Origin: Streptomyces scabiei 87.22
GTDB lineage: Bacteria; Actinomycetota; Actinomycetes; Streptomycetales; Streptomycetaceae
NCBI RefSeq assembly: GCF_000091305.1
Contig: NC_013929.1
Span: forward strand, 2,356,001-2,420,000
Length of the DNA stretch: 64,000 nt
Reading direction: 5' to 3'
Shown: positions 63,301-64,000 of the stretch, in pieces
Layout of the letters: every line of letters starts with the position of its first letter
Numbering within the stretch: position 1 is the stretch's first letter
The notes under the pieces: model-generated
Seen by the model: only the letters and a program-made list of their open reading frames with translations
What the model was told of the DNA's origin: nothing
The model's database searches: none
Made by a program: the position numbers and the translations under genes

Positions 63301-63375
63301 GCGGGCAAACCGATGCTTCGTCTGCTGGCCGTCCTGGAACCGCACGCCGCCACCGCAGGGGACACCGCACGATGA
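60319..63375 (+). CDS. drmD: SNF2-type helicase, DISARM DrmD-like
   Basis: A 1018-aa superfamily-2 ATPase. Motif I is IADVVGLGKTLEIGVLLAEL (Lys about 169), motif II is VVIDESHNLVNRG (Asp 268, Glu 269), and motif III is LVLASATPHNGD. The C-terminal RecA lobe has VRILFTGDVASEGVNLHQQC and motif VI IEQRNGRIDRYGQ. Residues about 340-560 form an insertion with Lys/Arg-rich helices. The size and the DEAH-like DESH box with LGKT match DrmD, the SNF2-like helicase of class 1 DISARM phage-defence systems. TTG 60319 is the only reasonable start. The next gene overlaps by four bases. Other possibility: a helicase of a type I-like restriction locus. Confidence 0.8.
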   Translation: MSVETGATGGQGDAAWDAWEPDEPPVGGQGRLSAGYAPGAQVLIRDELWLVRKVTNTRHDGWMVEVTGVSSFVRGTDAVFYDRLDDIQVLDPRETQLVADDSSNHRRARLFLEAVMRKTYLPQTEHGLALSDGFLMDQQVHQLRPAELALSMKNPQPRILIADVVGLGKTLEIGVLLAELIRRGRGERILVVTPQHVLEQFQRELWTRFAIPLVRLDSTGIQRVQQEIPAGRNPFAYFKRAIISVDTLKSDVYAHHLEHTDWDAVVIDESHNLVNRGTKNNALARLLAQKTDALVLASATPHNGDAASFAELIKMLDEAAIADPSKYEVKDLEHLYIRRTKTTAEVRDGLKGAWADRGPSQPLHVPAGEKELAVFKELASRWIPADPSVPSASTYPLVPYQLLKSFLSSHRALLETIKTRLTNLDKPPAEKPTTNTKRKTRPVDPAAREAARKAERAALVELQALAEQIRDDDSAKLAALLKELRALGVGPGSDTRVVVFSERIPTLKWLAETVPAALGFPRGTTADPSKPWLDFGGAVQVMHGDATTDEEQTDIVEKFGLRDDPVRILFTGDVASEGVNLHQQCHLLIHYDLPWSLIRIEQRNGRIDRYGQEHQPQFRALILTNDVPWRTDEVTGQPRTLDDRLVGEKLLKREEQAHKIEGSAEAVTGLYRAQEEENRLTQDLIAGRTVEDSIKQSQQSGAAFLTGLLGQVGAVPEHPEVPRAAVPKLFRSTADYFDEALRQICHPNPEDQLSLLRYDDGTIAFEPPRDLLYRLKSLPKSYLDEQRILPRKNEKGRMRITFSKTLASARLKAARDSSKSQWPNVSYVTDVHPVLDWLTDKVLVQVGRHQAPVLAAAVDRPVFLVQGIYSNAVGRPTVVEWMAVTGLPDAPEIKPLTAQLLEDYGVGPNMPGRATPRDLPGLTDLVPAAIDEAERFLKSREEDYQFQIDKTLAPYRKRVTYWKQEALFAGTRRDKQEVDLAASRRLSLVKSLETAGKPMLRLLAVLEPHAATAGDTAR

Positions 63376-64000
63376 GCATCGACTTCGACTCCTTCACCAA
63401 CCGCGGCGAATACCTGTCCGCGCACTACTTCGCCGAGCAACTCGCCATCGACCTCAAAAGAGGTCTGTTCGCCACCTGGACCATGCGCGAGGGCGACGAC
63501 AACGACCCCCGCAAGACCCCCCGCGAACAGCTGCGTAGCCTGCGAAGCGCCTACCACACCCCGGAAGTCCGCGGCTACTTCGCCGAAACCACCCAGCTCG
63601 ACGCGGACGACGAGTCCCGGTTGCGCACCTACGACAACCCTGAGTGGACCAAGCGGCTGGCCTCCTGGCACCAGGACGTCCTTAAGGCCCTCGGCTACAA
63701 CACAGCCCCCGGCGAACTCACCGTCCACCGCGCCGGCCGCACACACACCCTGCCCGTCGCCTCCCAAGGCCACGGCATCGTCGCGATCGACTGTGGATGG
63801 GCCGCAGACAACGACGCTGCCCTCGACCCCGACGGGCCTGGACGTCTGCTGTCGCCCCAACGCGTGAGCAGCAGTGAAACCTACGAGACCGGGGCGGCCT
63901 TGGCCTCCTGGCTGTTCCAGAGCGAGCTCGGCAAGCCCGGAGGCCCGCACCCGCGGTTCGTCCTGCTCCTCCACGGCGGAGTACTCCTGCTCGCCGACCG
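63372..64000 (+). CDS. Probable DNA methyltransferase N-terminus (DISARM DrmMI-like), cut by window edge
   Basis: The open frame starts at ATG 63372, overlapping the helicase stop, and runs off the right edge (about 209 codons visible). The sequence opens MSIDFDSFTNRGEYLSAHYF and includes PREQLRSLRSAYHTPEVRGY and WTKRLASWHQDVLKALGYNT. This resembles the helical N-terminal region of large type IIG/PglX-like adenine methyltransferases. No SAM-binding or NPPY motif is reached before the edge, so the assignment depends on position directly after a DrmD-like helicase, where class 1 DISARM has its methylase. Confidence 0.55.
   Translation, partial: MSIDFDSFTNRGEYLSAHYFAEQLAIDLKRGLFATWTMREGDDNDPRKTPREQLRSLRSAYHTPEVRGYFAETTQLDADDESRLRTYDNPEWTKRLASWHQDVLKALGYNTAPGELTVHRAGRTHTLPVASQGHGIVAIDCGWAADNDAALDPDGPGRLLSPQRVSSSETYETGAALASWLFQSELGKPGGPHPRFVLLLHGGVLLLAD

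Overview
The window is high-GC DNA with the gene content, GTG/TTG starts, purine-rich ribosome sites and regulators of a Streptomyces chromosome. From about 1 to 44.4 kb the order (hemE, DUF3000, LuxR-type regulator, RNase D, sugar ABC operon with a beta-mannosidase, fadA-fadB, dxs, xylose-type ABC operon, a ROK regulator resembling Rok7B7, an NgcEFG-type transporter, aconitase, a second MurA) matches what I remember of the S. coelicolor SCO60xx to SCO5998 interval. I therefore treat this part as conserved core. I could not check the synteny.

Core layout. 1-8.7 kb: a DUF4349 lipoprotein, a CoA-disulfide-reductase-like flavoprotein, a degenerate 19-bp tandem repeat tract, a rhomboid protease, hemE, DUF3000, an atypical response regulator and RNase D. 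8.7-15.5 kb: a mannoside module of binding protein and two permeases, divergent from a GH2 beta-mannosidase and a LacI-type regulator, with operator-like palindromes between them. 15.6-23.2 kb: fatty-acid beta-oxidation genes fadA-fadB, a NYN-like protein, an amino-acid permease and dxs. 23.5-32.0 kb: two carbohydrate importers (XylFGH-like and NgcEFG-like) flanking the ROK regulator. 32.0-38.4 kb: a secreted GH92 alpha-mannosidase with a 253-bp MITE inserted just before its ribosome site, and a secreted AA10 polysaccharide monooxygenase with a perfect CebR-type box upstream. 38.5-44.4 kb: aconitase, a VOC protein, DUF4236 and an HTH-MurA fusion with a palindrome at its start.

From about 44.5 kb to the right edge the DNA looks acquired. 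It has two tyrosine integrase/excisionase modules, a decayed third recombinase, a 3' fragment of a tRNA-Arg(UCU) gene (a likely attachment core) and a duplicated palindromic control region. These are followed by a complete four-gene, translationally coupled Wadjet type III operon (jetA-jetD; SMC-like anti-plasmid defence), a cytosolic Ser/Thr protein kinase, a DrmD-like SNF2 helicase, and the start of what is probably its partner DNA methyltransferase (DISARM class 1-like), cut by the window edge. The island therefore looks like a layered integrative element carrying stacked defence genes. The kinase lying between Wadjet and DISARM-like genes is the least expected part.
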